NCBI RefSeq assembly: GCF_003731635.1
Contig: NZ_RCUA01000015.1
Location: 1-64,000 of the forward strand
DNA length: 64,000 nt
Reading direction: 5' to 3'
Source: Marisediminitalea oceani
Lineage (GTDB): Bacteria; Pseudomonadota; Gammaproteobacteria; Enterobacterales; Alteromonadaceae
A program made the translations under genes and the position numbers. Within the stretch, counting starts at the first letter, position 1, and each line of letters starts with the position of its first letter. Below, in pieces: positions 55,174 to 64,000 of the stretch. Below the pieces are notes generated by a model. That model was not told the origin of the DNA. It saw only the letters and a list, made by a program, of their open reading frames with translations, and ran no database searches.

Positions 55174-56514
55174 TTACAGCCCCTCGCTGGGCAGCCAGAA
55201 CTCAGCAATCAGACCTTCTTCGGGGTGATTGCGCAGGTTAATCTGCCCGCCATGCATCTCGATAATACGCTTGGTGATGGCCAGTCCTAGTCCTGAACCA
55301 CCGGAATTGCGCGCTGAGTCGCCCTGAGAGAATGGGCGGAAGACGTTTTCCAGACTATCCTCAGGAATGCCCTGACCAAAGTCCCGAACTTTACAGACCA
55401 CCCGGTTTTGCTTCTTGTCAAAATAGGTGGTGATTTCTATATGGTTACTGCCGTAGCGGAAGGCGTTTTCAATCAGATTATCCAGCACCCGTTTGAGGGC
55501 GACTTTACGCAATGGAATATTCGGCAGTGGGTTGAGCTCCAGGTGAATGGACTGACGGTCTTCCGCGGAAGGATTAAACTGCTGATTGGTATTACGAGCA
55601 TCGGTTAATTCGGTAATTAACGGGTTCAGGTTGGCAATGGTCTGACGTTCTTGCTGCTCCTGCCGGGCGTACTCGATGAACTGATCAATAATCGCATTCA
55701 TGTCTTCGATATCGCTGACGATGCCTTCTTTCACCCAATCCTGATCCTCGGGCAGCATTTCGGTGGCCAGGCGAATACGGGTAAGTGGGGTGCGCAGGTC
55801 ATGGGATATCCCCGCCGTCATTACCATGCGATCATGCTCTAACTGCTTTATCCCCTGGTTCATGCGGTTAAACGCTTTGGTTACCTCAATCATTTCGCTG
55901 GTGCCATCTTCTTTCAGCGGCGGCGGGAACTGCCCCCGGCCCACTTTGATTGCGGCGCGTTGCAGTGCGCTCAATGGCCGGTTGAGGCGAAATACAAACA
56001 GCCAGCCACCACCCACACTTAAAATACCAATCAGCAACAAATACAGGGTTAACGGGAAGATATTGGCTTCACTTAAGCCGTACACCGGCACGCGGATCCA
56101 ATTGTCTGGCAGGCTGGCGATTTTGATCCAGACATAATAGGGCGTGGATTGCTGATCAAGCTGGGGCGCACTAATGCGTACTTCGGCTTTTTCGTCCAGC
56201 TGCTCGGTAACCTGGGCAGACATAAACTGATAAAAGGTAGCCTGCCCCAGTCTGGCAGCCTTGGCCTCGGTATCAGTAAAAATGCGAATGCCGGTTTGTG
56301 CTTTTAAGGTACGCAGGTACTCCGGGTCGTCGAGTTCGTCCACGTGGGTTTTGAGTGTGGCAGTCTGAGTGGCAATCAGGCTGTTAATTTGCTCGTAACT
56401 GGGCCGGATAAAATACATGGTGACCGACAGGTAAGAGACTACCTGATTGATCAACAACAAAACGCCAATCAGCAGTACGGTTTGGCCAAAGGCGCTTTTA
56501 GGGAGTAATCGCAC
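55174..56514 (-). CDS. EnvZ, osmosensor histidine kinase
   Basis: A 446-residue membrane kinase: two membrane segments (about 10-30 and 160-180) around a periplasmic domain, HAMP, HisKA with the phospho-His in [16 protein letters not shown], and HATPase with [15 protein letters not shown] and GSGLGLAI. It phosphorylates OmpR to adjust porin genes to osmolarity. It is 8 bp after ompR. Confidence 0.95.
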   Translation of the reverse strand: MRLLPKSAFGQTVLLIGVLLLINQVVSYLSVTMYFIRPSYEQINSLIATQTATLKTHVDELDDPEYLRTLKAQTGIRIFTDTEAKAARLGQATFYQFMSAQVTEQLDEKAEVRISAPQLDQQSTPYYVWIKIASLPDNWIRVPVYGLSEANIFPLTLYLLLIGILSVGGGWLFVFRLNRPLSALQRAAIKVGRGQFPPPLKEDGTSEMIEVTKAFNRMNQGIKQLEHDRMVMTAGISHDLRTPLTRIRLATEMLPEDQDWVKEGIVSDIEDMNAIIDQFIEYARQEQQERQTIANLNPLITELTDARNTNQQFNPSAEDRQSIHLELNPLPNIPLRKVALKRVLDNLIENAFRYGSNHIEITTYFDKKQNRVVCKVRDFGQGIPEDSLENVFRPFSQGDSARNSGGSGLGLAITKRIIEMHGGQINLRNHPEEGLIAEFWLPSEGL

Positions 56515-56522
56515 TGGTTAAG

Positions 56523-57248
56523 TTACTGGGCAACCGCGCCGTCCGGCACGAACACATATCCTAAACCCCATACCGTCTGGATGTAACGTGGATTGGCCGG
56601 ATCTTCCTCCAGCATGCGGCGCAGGCGTGATACCTGAACGTCGATGCTGCGTTCCAGGGCGCTATAGTCACGGCCCCTGGCCAGATTCATCAGCTTATCG
56701 CGGGACAACGGCTCTCGGGGGTGAGTAACCAGTGATTTTAATACCGCAAATTCGCCGCTGGTGAGTGACAGGGATTTGCCGTCGTCGGTCATCTCGCGGG
56801 TAGCCAGGTTTAACCGGTAAGTGCCAAACTCGACAATTTGCTCTTCCATAGATGGCGCGCCGGGAGCCTCATGTGTCTGACGACGCAGCACAGCTTTCGC
56901 CCGGGCAAGCAACTCCCGCGGATTAAATGGCTTTGGCAGGTAGTCGTCGGCGCCCATTTCCAGCCCGATAATGCGGTCTACCTCATCGCCTTTAGCGGTT
57001 AACATAATAATTGGCATCTTGCTTTCTGCCTGACGCATACGGCGGCAGATAGACAGGCCATCCTCACCGGGCAGCATCAGATCAAGGACCATCAAATGAA
57101 AGTTTTCACGTTCTAACAGGCGGTCCATCTGCTCGGCATTCGCCGCGCTTCTTACCTGAAAGCCCTGCTCCACCAGGTAGCGCTCAAGCAAGCTACGTAA
57201 CCGCATATCGTCATCGACGACTAATATTTTTGATGTTTCCTGACCCAT
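56523..57248 (-). CDS. OmpR, two-component response regulator
   Basis: A 241-residue regulator: receiver domain with phospho-acceptor Asp in LMVLDLMLPGEDG (about 56) and a C-terminal winged helix (about 138-238; SVQ-like DVQVSRLRRMLEEDP and YIQTVWGLGYVF). A 12-bp palindrome lies 24 bp before its start. Confidence 0.96.
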   Translation of the reverse strand: MGQETSKILVVDDDMRLRSLLERYLVEQGFQVRSAANAEQMDRLLERENFHLMVLDLMLPGEDGLSICRRMRQAESKMPIIMLTAKGDEVDRIIGLEMGADDYLPKPFNPRELLARAKAVLRRQTHEAPGAPSMEEQIVEFGTYRLNLATREMTDDGKSLSLTSGEFAVLKSLVTHPREPLSRDKLMNLARGRDYSALERSIDVQVSRLRRMLEEDPANPRYIQTVWGLGYVFVPDGAVAQ

Positions 57249-57271
57249 TTCTGCCTCACTGACAACCGCGT

Positions 57272-57304
57272 TCCGGTATCACTATAACCCTAAGTGATAC
57301 CGGA
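57272..57304. promoter_or_regulatory. Perfect 12-bp palindrome upstream of ompR
   Basis: TCCGGTATCACT (57272-57283) and AGTGATACCGGA (57293-57304) are exact reverse complements with a 9-base centre. It is 24 bp from the ompR start and 62 bp after the nhaD stop. No T-run follows on the minus strand, so it is either an operator in the ompR leader or a processed hairpin between nhaD and ompR. Confidence 0.65.
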
Positions 57305-57365
57305 CAAAAGTGCTCAAATGTTTCGAACCGGCACGGATTGTTACAAAGCGTGTCAGGCGTGTAAT

Positions 57366-58622
57366 TCAGGCAACGCCGGGCATGATATGCGTGGCCACTC
57401 CATAAACCAGCGCGTAGCCCACGGAATAGGCAATAAGCAACAGCAAAAAGTACTTGCCGTAACGGGCAAAACTCAGGCCTTTAACCTTACTCATGGTCAC
57501 GATGCCGGCTGCCGAGCCAATGATGAGCAGTGAACCGCCTACGCCTACAGCATAAGTCAGTAACATCCATTCACTCACTGACATGCCAATATTGGCCTTA
57601 AGCAGAGCCGCCGTTAGCGGTACGTTATCGATTAAGGCCGAGGTTGCGCCCATCACATAATTTGCAATCAGCGGCGGGAAGACCTGGTACAGGTAAAGAA
57701 GCGAGTGTAAGGCTTCGATATGTTCCAGCATACCCACTAACAGCAGCACACCCAGGAAGAACAGCAAGGTATCAAACTCTATGTAGCGGATGTAATCCAT
57801 AATGGGGTCCTGATCGTCATCTTCGCCCATGTGGTTGGCTACCAGAAACATAATTGCCATACCTGCGAGAAAGGTCAGCATTGGTGGAATGGCATACAAC
57901 ACGTTAAGGATCAGCGTTGAGATAATGGTGGTTAAGAAAATACCGGCGATCACGTAGTCGATAGTGTTGGTGGCATAGGTCGTTTTACGAATTTTTACCT
58001 TACCGGTCATGCCGATGCTTAGTAATCCGGTGAGTACCATTACGGCCAGGAACGATGGCACCAGCAGCCAGAATAACTGGGTAATGGTGACTTTCTTCTG
58101 CATAAAGATCATCAAAGTGGTGACATCACCGGTAATCAGCGATACGCCGCCGGAATTGACCGCGAAAACTACCAGTACCGCAAAGCGCATGGTTTGATTA
58201 AACGGCAGTCCCAGTGATAGCACCATGGCGATAGACACCAGCGTAGCGGTAATGTTATCTGCCAGCGAGGAGAAGCAAAAACTGAACAGCGCGGTTATCA
58301 ACATCAGTTTTTTGAGTGAAATGTTGGTTGGCATCACCAGGTTCAGCATATTGGCAATGAGTCCCTTACGGTTGAGGTAAGCCACAAAGGTCATGGCGGC
58401 CACCAGGAATAACCAGAGGGTGGAGATCTCAGTAATGTTATGCAGTAAGCCTTCGTTAACCGCGTCGGTAGAGGCTGGGCTGTCGGCAGAGATAAACAGG
58501 ATCATCCAGGCCAGCGTGCCAAAAAACAGGGTGATCTTTGCCTTGTTGATATGCAGGACTTCTTCGAACATCACGCCAAGCAAGGCCAGGGCGGCCAAGG
58601 TAATAAGAATGGTATCTATCAT
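57366..58622 (-). CDS. NhaD-type Na+/H+ antiporter
   Basis: A 418-residue sodium/proton antiporter of the NhaD family (ion-transporter superfamily), with about twelve membrane segments. Typical motifs are SSLADNITATLVS and SALIDNVPLTAALL, the two broken-helix regions, each with an Asp in the membrane. It pumps out Na+ or Li+ at alkaline pH. A second, broken antiporter gene (nhaC) lies at 28058-29545. Confidence 0.93.
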   Translation of the reverse strand: MIDTILITLAALALLGVMFEEVLHINKAKITLFFGTLAWMILFISADSPASTDAVNEGLLHNITEISTLWLFLVAAMTFVAYLNRKGLIANMLNLVMPTNISLKKLMLITALFSFCFSSLADNITATLVSIAMVLSLGLPFNQTMRFAVLVVFAVNSGGVSLITGDVTTLMIFMQKKVTITQLFWLLVPSFLAVMVLTGLLSIGMTGKVKIRKTTYATNTIDYVIAGIFLTTIISTLILNVLYAIPPMLTFLAGMAIMFLVANHMGEDDDQDPIMDYIRYIEFDTLLFFLGVLLLVGMLEHIEALHSLLYLYQVFPPLIANYVMGATSALIDNVPLTAALLKANIGMSVSEWMLLTYAVGVGGSLLIIGSAAGIVTMSKVKGLSFARYGKYFLLLLIAYSVGYALVYGVATHIMPGVA

Positions 58623-58952
58623 GAGGGGGGATTCCGCAATTTCAGTGGCCGTATTTTACGGCGAAGCCCTCGCCAGTAAAGGGCTAAGCGGTGAATCAGC
58701 GGTGTCAGGCGTTAATAGTTAGTATTCATTTTGGTTATAAAATACTTTGGTCTTACAACTAAAGCGCGAGGTAATTACACCATTAATTACTCCAATGGCA
58801 AATGGTTGGACGCTATGAGGGCATCTACGCTCAGAAGGATATAGCGTTTGAATTCGCCAATTATACTCCCGCCCTGAAGGGTGAGCGGGCTCTGGTTTAC
58901 AATCATCGGGTTAATTGCTTGGGACGAAACAGACTGTTTCGCCGCTTCCAGG
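58623..58952. other. Intergenic region between prkB and nhaD
   Basis: These 330 bp contain no recognised gene. A small inverted repeat, GTAATTA at 58771-58777 and TAATTAC at 58784-58790 with a 6-base centre, may be an operator for nhaD. A short plus-strand frame from 58802 runs into prkB antisense and is not supported. Confidence 0.5.
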
Positions 58953-59855
58953 TTATTGCACCCAGTCCATTTGATAGCCGCGGCTTTTCTTGCGCTTCAT
59001 CAGATCTTCAATTAGTGGCGTCAGAATAAGCTCCATGGCCAGGCCCATCTTACCGCCCGGCACCACCAGTGTGTTGATGCGTGACATAAAGGAGCCGTCG
59101 ATCATTTGCAGCAGATAAGGAAAGTCGACGTTTTTCATTTCACGGCGGAAACGCACCACCACGAAGCTTTCATCCTGAGTGGGTATTTCACGGGCGCTGA
59201 ACGGGTTTGAGGTATCTACCGTTGGCACACGCTGAAAGTTAATATGGGTACGGGAAAACTGTGGCGTAATATAATGGAAGTAATCGTCCAGACCACGCAC
59301 AATGCTGCTCATCACTGCTTCCCGGGAATGGCCCCGGTCAGTGGTATCGCGCACGATCTTTTGAATCCACTCCAGGTTAACAATAGGCACCATGCCGACC
59401 AGTAAATCTACATACTGAGACACGTCGATGTCTTCGGTTTTTACGCCGCCATGTAACCCTTCGTAAAACAATAAATCCGTATCGTTAGGTAATTCCTGCC
59501 AGGGTGTAAAGGTGCCTGGCATCTGATTAAATGGCACGGCATCATCGAAGGTATGCAAATACTGACGAAACCGGCCTGTACCATCTTCTGCATACTGGCT
59601 GAATAAGGTTTCGAGCAACGAGAAATCATTGGCTTTCGGCCCGAAGTAGCTGATGTGGCGCCCCTGCTCCTGTGCTTTTCGAATTTCTACTTCCATTTCC
59701 GGACGGGTAAAACGGTGAAAGCTGTCACCGCCAACATACGCCGCATCGATTTTGAGATTACGAAAGATATGCCGAATCGCATTGGTGGTGGTTGTGGTGC
59801 CAGAACCAGATGAACCGGTAATAGCAATAATGGGATGTTTTACCGACATGCGCAC
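58953..59855 (-). CDS. PrkB-family phosphoribulokinase-like kinase
   Basis: A 300-residue soluble kinase of the bacterial PRK/uridine-kinase group. P-loop GSSGSGTTTT (about 14-23), with EGLHGG further on. In heterotrophs without RuBisCO, PrkB is found often but the physiological substrate is not settled. No Calvin-cycle genes are in view. Confidence 0.93.
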   Translation of the reverse strand: MRMSVKHPIIAITGSSGSGTTTTTNAIRHIFRNLKIDAAYVGGDSFHRFTRPEMEVEIRKAQEQGRHISYFGPKANDFSLLETLFSQYAEDGTGRFRQYLHTFDDAVPFNQMPGTFTPWQELPNDTDLLFYEGLHGGVKTEDIDVSQYVDLLVGMVPIVNLEWIQKIVRDTTDRGHSREAVMSSIVRGLDDYFHYITPQFSRTHINFQRVPTVDTSNPFSAREIPTQDESFVVVRFRREMKNVDFPYLLQMIDGSFMSRINTLVVPGGKMGLAMELILTPLIEDLMKRKKSRGYQMDWVQ

Positions 59856-59957
59856 TCTTTTTGGGCTGAAGGAGATCCGAAATGTCAGACTCTTAGTTGG
59901 TCTGTGTCAGATACTCAATAAGATAATCCCTATTTATAAGCTTGTGAGCGCCAATAA

Positions 59958-60971
59958 TCAACCCTGATGCGAATCGGTGGACTGCCCGGAAGGGAGTGAT
60001 TTTCCGCAGTGAGGGCAGTACTGATAGGGGCTTGCGTGTTGATTTTGCTGATTATATTCCTGTGCAATGTCGATCAATAAATTAGCCTGATCGTCGTCGA
60101 GCCCGAGGGTTTCCCGCAACTGATTCAATCGTGATAATTCATGTGGCGACAGGCTGCCATCGGCGATGACTTCCATTACATGCTTACGAAAGGTATCGCG
60201 CCGCAGGCGTAATTGCTCGGATAAACGGGAAGCCAGAATACCGGCTGGTAAAGCAAATATCCCAACCCCTAAAATAGTTATCGCACCGCTGAATATCTTA
60301 CCCAGTGGCGTAATGGGCGTTACGTCGCCGTAGCCTACAGTGGTCAGCGTATTGATTGCCCACCAGAGTGCGGCCGGAATGCTGCCAAAGGCTTCTGGTT
60401 GGGCGCGTTGTTCTATGTAGTACATACCGGTGGCGGCGAGCACCATTACGATAACCAAAACCGATACCGCGGCTGCCAGTACACGTAGCTCTTTGCGAAT
60501 AACGGTGTACAGCAGATTAACTGAACGGGAGTAACGACCAAGTTTTATCAGCCGGGTAAGCCGCAATAACCGTAAAATACGCAAATCAAAGGCAATGAAC
60601 ATGCTAAGGTAAAAGGGCAGTATCGCAGCTAGATCCACCAGTGCCATGGGCGTAAACATATAGCGTAAACGTTGCTGCCAGGATTTGCGGTATGGCGCCT
60701 GGCGATAGCTGACGGTTTGCGGAGCACTGGTGGCGCTCCATACCCGGGCTAAATACTCCAGGGTAAACACCACAACCGAAAAGATCTCAAATGCATACAG
60801 TTGAGGGTGCCATTGCCGGTGCAGTGACTCGACCGTTGATGCCATAACCGCCACAGTATTGAGCAGGATAAGGACAATCAGGAACAGGTCGAATGCCCGG
60901 CTAAGGTGATCGCCTTTACGATGGGGCTCAAGAATATGATAGATACGGTTGCGAATTGGCTGGTAGCTCAT
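59958..60971 (-). CDS. Voltage-gated-type potassium channel (Kch/KvAP-like)
   Basis: A 337-residue ion channel: six membrane segments, voltage-sensor helix with repeated Arg (RILRLLRLTRLIKLGRYSR), pore helix and selectivity filter TTVGYGDVTP. The C-terminus is cytosolic and ends in a small Cys pair (CPHCGKS) that may bind zinc. It likely adjusts membrane potential or K+ flux. Confidence 0.93.
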   Translation of the reverse strand: MSYQPIRNRIYHILEPHRKGDHLSRAFDLFLIVLILLNTVAVMASTVESLHRQWHPQLYAFEIFSVVVFTLEYLARVWSATSAPQTVSYRQAPYRKSWQQRLRYMFTPMALVDLAAILPFYLSMFIAFDLRILRLLRLTRLIKLGRYSRSVNLLYTVIRKELRVLAAAVSVLVIVMVLAATGMYYIEQRAQPEAFGSIPAALWWAINTLTTVGYGDVTPITPLGKIFSGAITILGVGIFALPAGILASRLSEQLRLRRDTFRKHVMEVIADGSLSPHELSRLNQLRETLGLDDDQANLLIDIAQEYNQQNQHASPYQYCPHCGKSLPSGQSTDSHQG

Positions 60972-61144
60972 GGATACTCCTCAGTACTCCTGTTTTACTC
61001 TACCCGCTAGCAATTATGTTGAGCAAGTCTGGCCGTGGAAAAGGCTTGAGCTATCACAATTTTTGGGTATTTAGCGAAACGGTGTAATTTATCTGCGCTA
61101 TGGAAGACTACCTGTAGAACCCTCTCACTTACAGGATATATGAT

Positions 61145-61396
61145 ATGGAATTTTTAACGCAGCTTTTCGACAATACTTCACCCGCCCAGTTTGCCGTTGT
61201 GGGTGCATCGGTACTATTTGTGTGGTTTTTACCGGCCATGGTGGCAATGATGTTTAACCGTAAAAAGGTAAAGTTAATTGCCCTGGCGTGTATACCTGCC
61301 GGATTTTCTCTGATCGCCTGGGGCGGCGTAATGGTATGGGCATTCACAGGTAACATGGTTAACCGGTTTAATAAGAAGCCGGCAACCCAGGAGTAA
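61145..61396 (+). CDS. Superinfection immunity-type small membrane protein
   Basis: An 83-residue protein with two membrane segments; FLPAMVAMMFNRKKVKLIALACIP and a Gly-Trp-rich second segment match the Imm_superinfect family (PF14373, named for phage T4 Imm). In bacteria most members are housekeeping-like membrane proteins of unknown role. It stands alone, with CAGGATAT upstream, and is followed by a terminator. Confidence 0.78.
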   Translation: MEFLTQLFDNTSPAQFAVVGASVLFVWFLPAMVAMMFNRKKVKLIALACIPAGFSLIAWGGVMVWAFTGNMVNRFNKKPATQE

Positions 61397-61414
61397 TAGT
61401 AGTGTTTCAGGTAG

Positions 61415-61446
61415 AAAAAAGCCGCTCTGGTGAGCGGCTTGTTATT
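61415..61446. terminator. Bidirectional terminator between immunity-like gene and purD
   Basis: Stem AAGCCGCT / AGCGGCTT (61419-61440) with loop CTGGTG. A-run upstream and T-rich stretch downstream serve both purD (minus) and the small membrane gene (plus). Confidence 0.93.
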
Positions 61447-61454
61447 TTCTTACT

Positions 61455-62753
61455 CTATTTGGCTAGTCCAGCCTGTTCCCGCGCCATTGCCCGGTAGGCA
61501 ATATCATTGCGGAAGTAAACATCTTTCCAGTCAATGGCTTTGACCAGCTGATAAGCTTGTTGTTGAGCTTCAGTAACACTGTTACCCAGCGCCGTGGCAC
61601 AAAGCACGCGACCACCGCTGGTGACGACCGCGCCGTCTTTCAGCGCAGTGCCTGCGTGAAATACTTTACCGTCCAGCTTCGCAGCGTCGTCTAAGCCTGA
61701 GATCGCATCGCCTTTGGCATAATCGGCAGGATAGCCACCGGCTGCCAGCACTACACCAACGGCAGCGCGGGAGTCGAAGTCGATCTCAATACCTTCCAGC
61801 TCGCCATCACAGGCCTTCAGGCACAGTGCCACCAGGTCTGACTGTAGACGTAGCATGATAGGCTGGGTTTCCGGGTCGCCGAAGCGGCAGTTATACTCAA
61901 TCACTTTAGGCGTGCCGTCGGCCATAATCATCAGGCCGGCATACAAAAAGCCGGTGTACGGATACCCTTCTTCTGCCATGCCATTAACAGTGGGATAAAT
62001 CACTTCGTCCATAATTCGCTGGTGGATGTCTGGCGTTACAACCGGTGCCGGTGAGTAAGCGCCCATACCGCCAGTGTTAGGGCCGGTATCACCGTCACCC
62101 ATACGCTTGTGATCCTGGCTGGTGGCAAACGCCGAAACGTTTTTGCCATCGACCATGACAATGAAAGACGCTTCTTCACCGTCGAGGAATTCCTCAATAA
62201 CCACACGGCTACCGGCTTCACCAAAGGCGTTACCAGCCAACATGTCTTTAATGGCGTCTTCGGCTTCTTCCAGGGTCATGGCAACAATAACACCTTTACC
62301 CGCTGCAAGGCCGTCGGCCTTCACTACGATAGGCGCGCCTTTTTCACGAACGTAAGCCAGCGCTGGTTCAATCTCGGTGAAGTTCTGGTAATCGGCGGTT
62401 GGGATCTTGTGGCGGGCCAGGAAATCCTTGGTGAAGGCTTTAGAGCCTTCCAGCTGTGCAGCGCCTTTGCTTGGCCCGAAGATTTTAAGACCTTCAGCCT
62501 CAAACGCATCTACCACACCTATTACCAATGGCGCTTCCGGACCAACTATGGTGAGTCCGATAGCGTTATCTTTGGCAAATGCCACCAATGCTTCTACGTC
62601 AGTCGCTGAAATATCAACATTAGTTAAGCCCGCTTCGGTGGCTGTACCGGCATTACCCGGTGCAACAAAAACGTCGGTTACGCCAATGGATTGTGACGCT
62701 TTCCAGGCCAGCGCGTGTTCGCGGCCACCACCGCCAATTACAAGTACCTTCAT
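61455..62753 (-). CDS. PurD, phosphoribosylamine-glycine ligase
   Basis: A 432-residue ATP-grasp enzyme of purine biosynthesis (GAR synthetase), joining 5-phosphoribosylamine and glycine. N-terminal motif VIGGGGREHALAWK, the ATP-grasp block VKADGLAAGKGV, and the MGAYSPAPVV and EYNCRFGDPETQ motifs are intact. It lies downstream of purH and a methyltransferase on the same strand. Confidence 0.97.
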   Translation of the reverse strand: MKVLVIGGGGREHALAWKASQSIGVTDVFVAPGNAGTATEAGLTNVDISATDVEALVAFAKDNAIGLTIVGPEAPLVIGVVDAFEAEGLKIFGPSKGAAQLEGSKAFTKDFLARHKIPTADYQNFTEIEPALAYVREKGAPIVVKADGLAAGKGVIVAMTLEEAEDAIKDMLAGNAFGEAGSRVVIEEFLDGEEASFIVMVDGKNVSAFATSQDHKRMGDGDTGPNTGGMGAYSPAPVVTPDIHQRIMDEVIYPTVNGMAEEGYPYTGFLYAGLMIMADGTPKVIEYNCRFGDPETQPIMLRLQSDLVALCLKACDGELEGIEIDFDSRAAVGVVLAAGGYPADYAKGDAISGLDDAAKLDGKVFHAGTALKDGAVVTSGGRVLCATALGNSVTEAQQQAYQLVKAIDWKDVYFRNDIAYRAMAREQAGLAK

Positions 62754-62771
62754 TAAGAGTGTTCCGTAAAG

Positions 62772-63584
62772 TTATTCAGGTTTCATAAATTTTAGGGTCA
62801 TTCGGTCACTTTCACCAATGGCCAGATAGTGAGCGCGTTTTTCGTCGCCCAGGCGCAGGCTCGGTGGCAGTGTCCAGACACCCCGTGGATGATCTGCAGT
62901 ATCCATTGCGTTTGCGTTAATCTCGCTGCTTGCTACCAGTTTAAAGCCGGCTTTTTCTGCCATCTCAATCACGTAGGATTGCTTCATGTAGCCGGAAGAT
63001 TCCATCTTAGCGTCGGCATCAGACTCCGGTAAACGGTGATCAACAACACCCAGAATACCGCCTGGTTTCAGTGCTTTAAAAAAGGTTCTCATGGCATTTG
63101 CCACGCCGTCCTTTTTATCGGCCATATACCAGTTATGCACATTGCGGAATGTCAGTACGCGATCGGCACTGCCAGCTTTGGCAACATCGAGTTGTTCAAG
63201 CGGATCAAAAGCGGTTAGCTCTACTGCATTAAACGGCCCATCGCTAGCCATTTTCTCTTTAAAGTTGGCTAACAGGCGGTTGTAGTAACTGGGTGAGTCT
63301 GCTTTCACATTAAAGTGCGCGGCAACCAGTTTACCGTCTTCTTCCAATAAAGGCGCGAGGATGTTTGAGTACCAGCCACCGCCAGGCAGAATTTCCACCA
63401 CGGTCATGTCAGGCTGAACATCAAAAAAGCGCAGGGTTTGCTGAGGGTGACGGTATTCGTCACGCAAACGCTCCTGGCTTGAACGTGTATCGCTGGCTAC
63501 TGCATCAGCAATGGCATCGGCATTGGCTGTAAAAGCCGGTGTCACCAGTAAGCTGGCAAGTAAAAGAACCGCAGATTTACGCAT
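62772..63584 (-). CDS. Exported class I methyltransferase-like protein (COG4798-like)
   Basis: A 270-residue protein with a signal peptide (LLLASLLVTPAFTANA) and a SAM-methyltransferase fold: motif I VVEILPGGGWYSN, acidic motif II region, and GGILGVVDHRL. The start at 63584 has AAGGGA seven bases upstream, so the longer frame from 63611 is not used. Exported proteins of this type are known in several groups, but SAM outside the cytosol is unlikely and the role is unclear. It is placed between purH and purD. Confidence 0.88.
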   Translation of the reverse strand: MRKSAVLLLASLLVTPAFTANADAIADAVASDTRSSQERLRDEYRHPQQTLRFFDVQPDMTVVEILPGGGWYSNILAPLLEEDGKLVAAHFNVKADSPSYYNRLLANFKEKMASDGPFNAVELTAFDPLEQLDVAKAGSADRVLTFRNVHNWYMADKKDGVANAMRTFFKALKPGGILGVVDHRLPESDADAKMESSGYMKQSYVIEMAEKAGFKLVASSEINANAMDTADHPRGVWTLPPSLRLGDEKRAHYLAIGESDRMTLKFMKPE

Positions 63585-63740
63585 TTGGTATTTCCCTTCT
63601 GTCATTAACAACGTGTTGTTTATACTGCATTACTCATCAGATCGTTTAATGAGCAATGACTATTGCGCTAGCCTAACACAAAATTTTTACATTCGTGATG
63701 TCAGGCCAACGCAAAAACACGTTACACAGCGTATGCTGAA

Positions 63741-64000
63741 TTAGTGACGGAAGTGACGCATGCCGGTAAACACCATGGCAATGCCGTGCTCGTCTGCCGC
63801 GGCGATAACTTCATCGTCACGCATAGAGCCACCCGGTTGGATAACGGCTTTAATGCCAGCCGCTGCGGCAGCATCAATGCCGTCGCGGAACGGGAAGAAC
63901 GCGTCAGAGGCCATAACTGATCCAGCCACTTCCAGATCTTCATCGGCCGCTTTAATGCCGGCAATCTTGGCTGAATACACACGGCTCATCTGGCCAGCGC
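63741..64000 (-). CDS. PurH C-terminal part (AICAR transformylase/IMP cyclohydrolase), partial
   Basis: Bifunctional purine enzyme (last two steps to IMP). Only the C-terminal 86 residues are in the window; the frame is open to the right edge, with [13 protein letters not shown] followed by [12 protein letters not shown] and the final TGMRHFRH. This is the AICAR transformylase end. Upstream part lies outside the window. It heads the run purH-methyltransferase-purD. Confidence 0.96.
   Translation of the reverse strand, partial: AGQMSRVYSAKIAGIKAADEDLEVAGSVMASDAFFPFRDGIDAAAAAGIKAVIQPGGSMRDDEVIAAADEHGIAMVFTGMRHFRH

Noticed and set aside
58802-59029. 75-codon plus-strand frame after nhaD
   Set aside because: Half of it is antisense to prkB and it has no start signal.
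58953-59855. Phosphoribulokinase as evidence of carbon fixation
   Set aside because: PrkB-type kinases are widespread in heterotrophs and no RuBisCO or other Calvin-cycle gene is present.
61145-61396. Superinfection-immunity-like gene as a sign of a prophage or defence island
   Set aside because: No phage genes are near; the family is common in chromosomes outside prophages.

Overview
The window looks like the chromosome of a marine-type gammaproteobacterium of the order Alteromonadales (Alteromonadaceae-like), with a heavy-metal mobile island at its left end. That placement is inferred from protein similarity and gene order: nudE-cysQ-yrfG, a full gspC-N type II secretion operon, hslR-hslO, envZ-ompR, nhaD, prkB and purH-purD. 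No rRNA or tRNA gene, prophage or CRISPR array was seen.

Left edge to about 12.6 kb is mobile DNA. It starts inside an ISAs1-family insertion sequence that has cut a czcC-type outer-membrane efflux gene. Next comes a metal cluster read mostly leftwards: a His/Cys-rich exported protein, a SHOCT membrane protein, a Spy/CpxP-like protein with Met-rich repeats, a CDF-type cation transporter, a divergent PbrR-like MerR regulator and a PbrT-like cytochrome c/FTR1 permease. Two near-identical MerR-type operators flank this block. A mer cluster follows (GDCC protein, merP, merT, merR) but has no merA in view. Then come an AAA/DUF4143 ATPase and a broken Tn3-family transposase gene. The island ends at a GGGGG-ended inverted repeat at about 12562-12599 that interrupts a chromosomal cold-shock/DUF1294 gene.

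12.6-30 kb is housekeeping chromosome: yqiK-yqiJ (flotillin system), ygjV, yheV, and the coupled block yheS-TIGR02444 gene-yheT-yheU (the TIGR02444 gene carries a perfect 25-bp inverted repeat inside its coding sequence). It continues with an M16 peptidase pair, a small beta-barrel protein, opgGH (osmoregulated periplasmic glucans), an NhaC-type antiporter gene with two compensating frameshifts, and a VF530-family gene.

30-36.4 kb looks like one regulatory unit: a LytTR response regulator and LytS-like sensor kinase diverge from an ABC ATPase and a permease fused to an M1-type metallopeptidase. Two 9-bp direct repeats 12 bp apart, in front of the ABC genes, fit a LytTR binding site.

36.4-64 kb holds yceI, cysQ-nudE, yrfG-yjjX, a sulfotransferase, the gsp operon (minus strand, 52.1 to 40.7 kb), hslR-hslO, an MFS transporter, ompR-envZ with a 12-bp palindrome upstream, nhaD, prkB, a voltage-gated-type potassium channel, a small superinfection-immunity-like membrane protein, and purH (partial)-exported methyltransferase-purD. 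No wholly new system is evident. The most unusual items are the palindromic element inside the TIGR02444 gene, the LytTR-ABC/peptidase unit with its candidate operator, the duplicated lead operators, the merA-less mer cluster and the doubly frameshifted nhaC.
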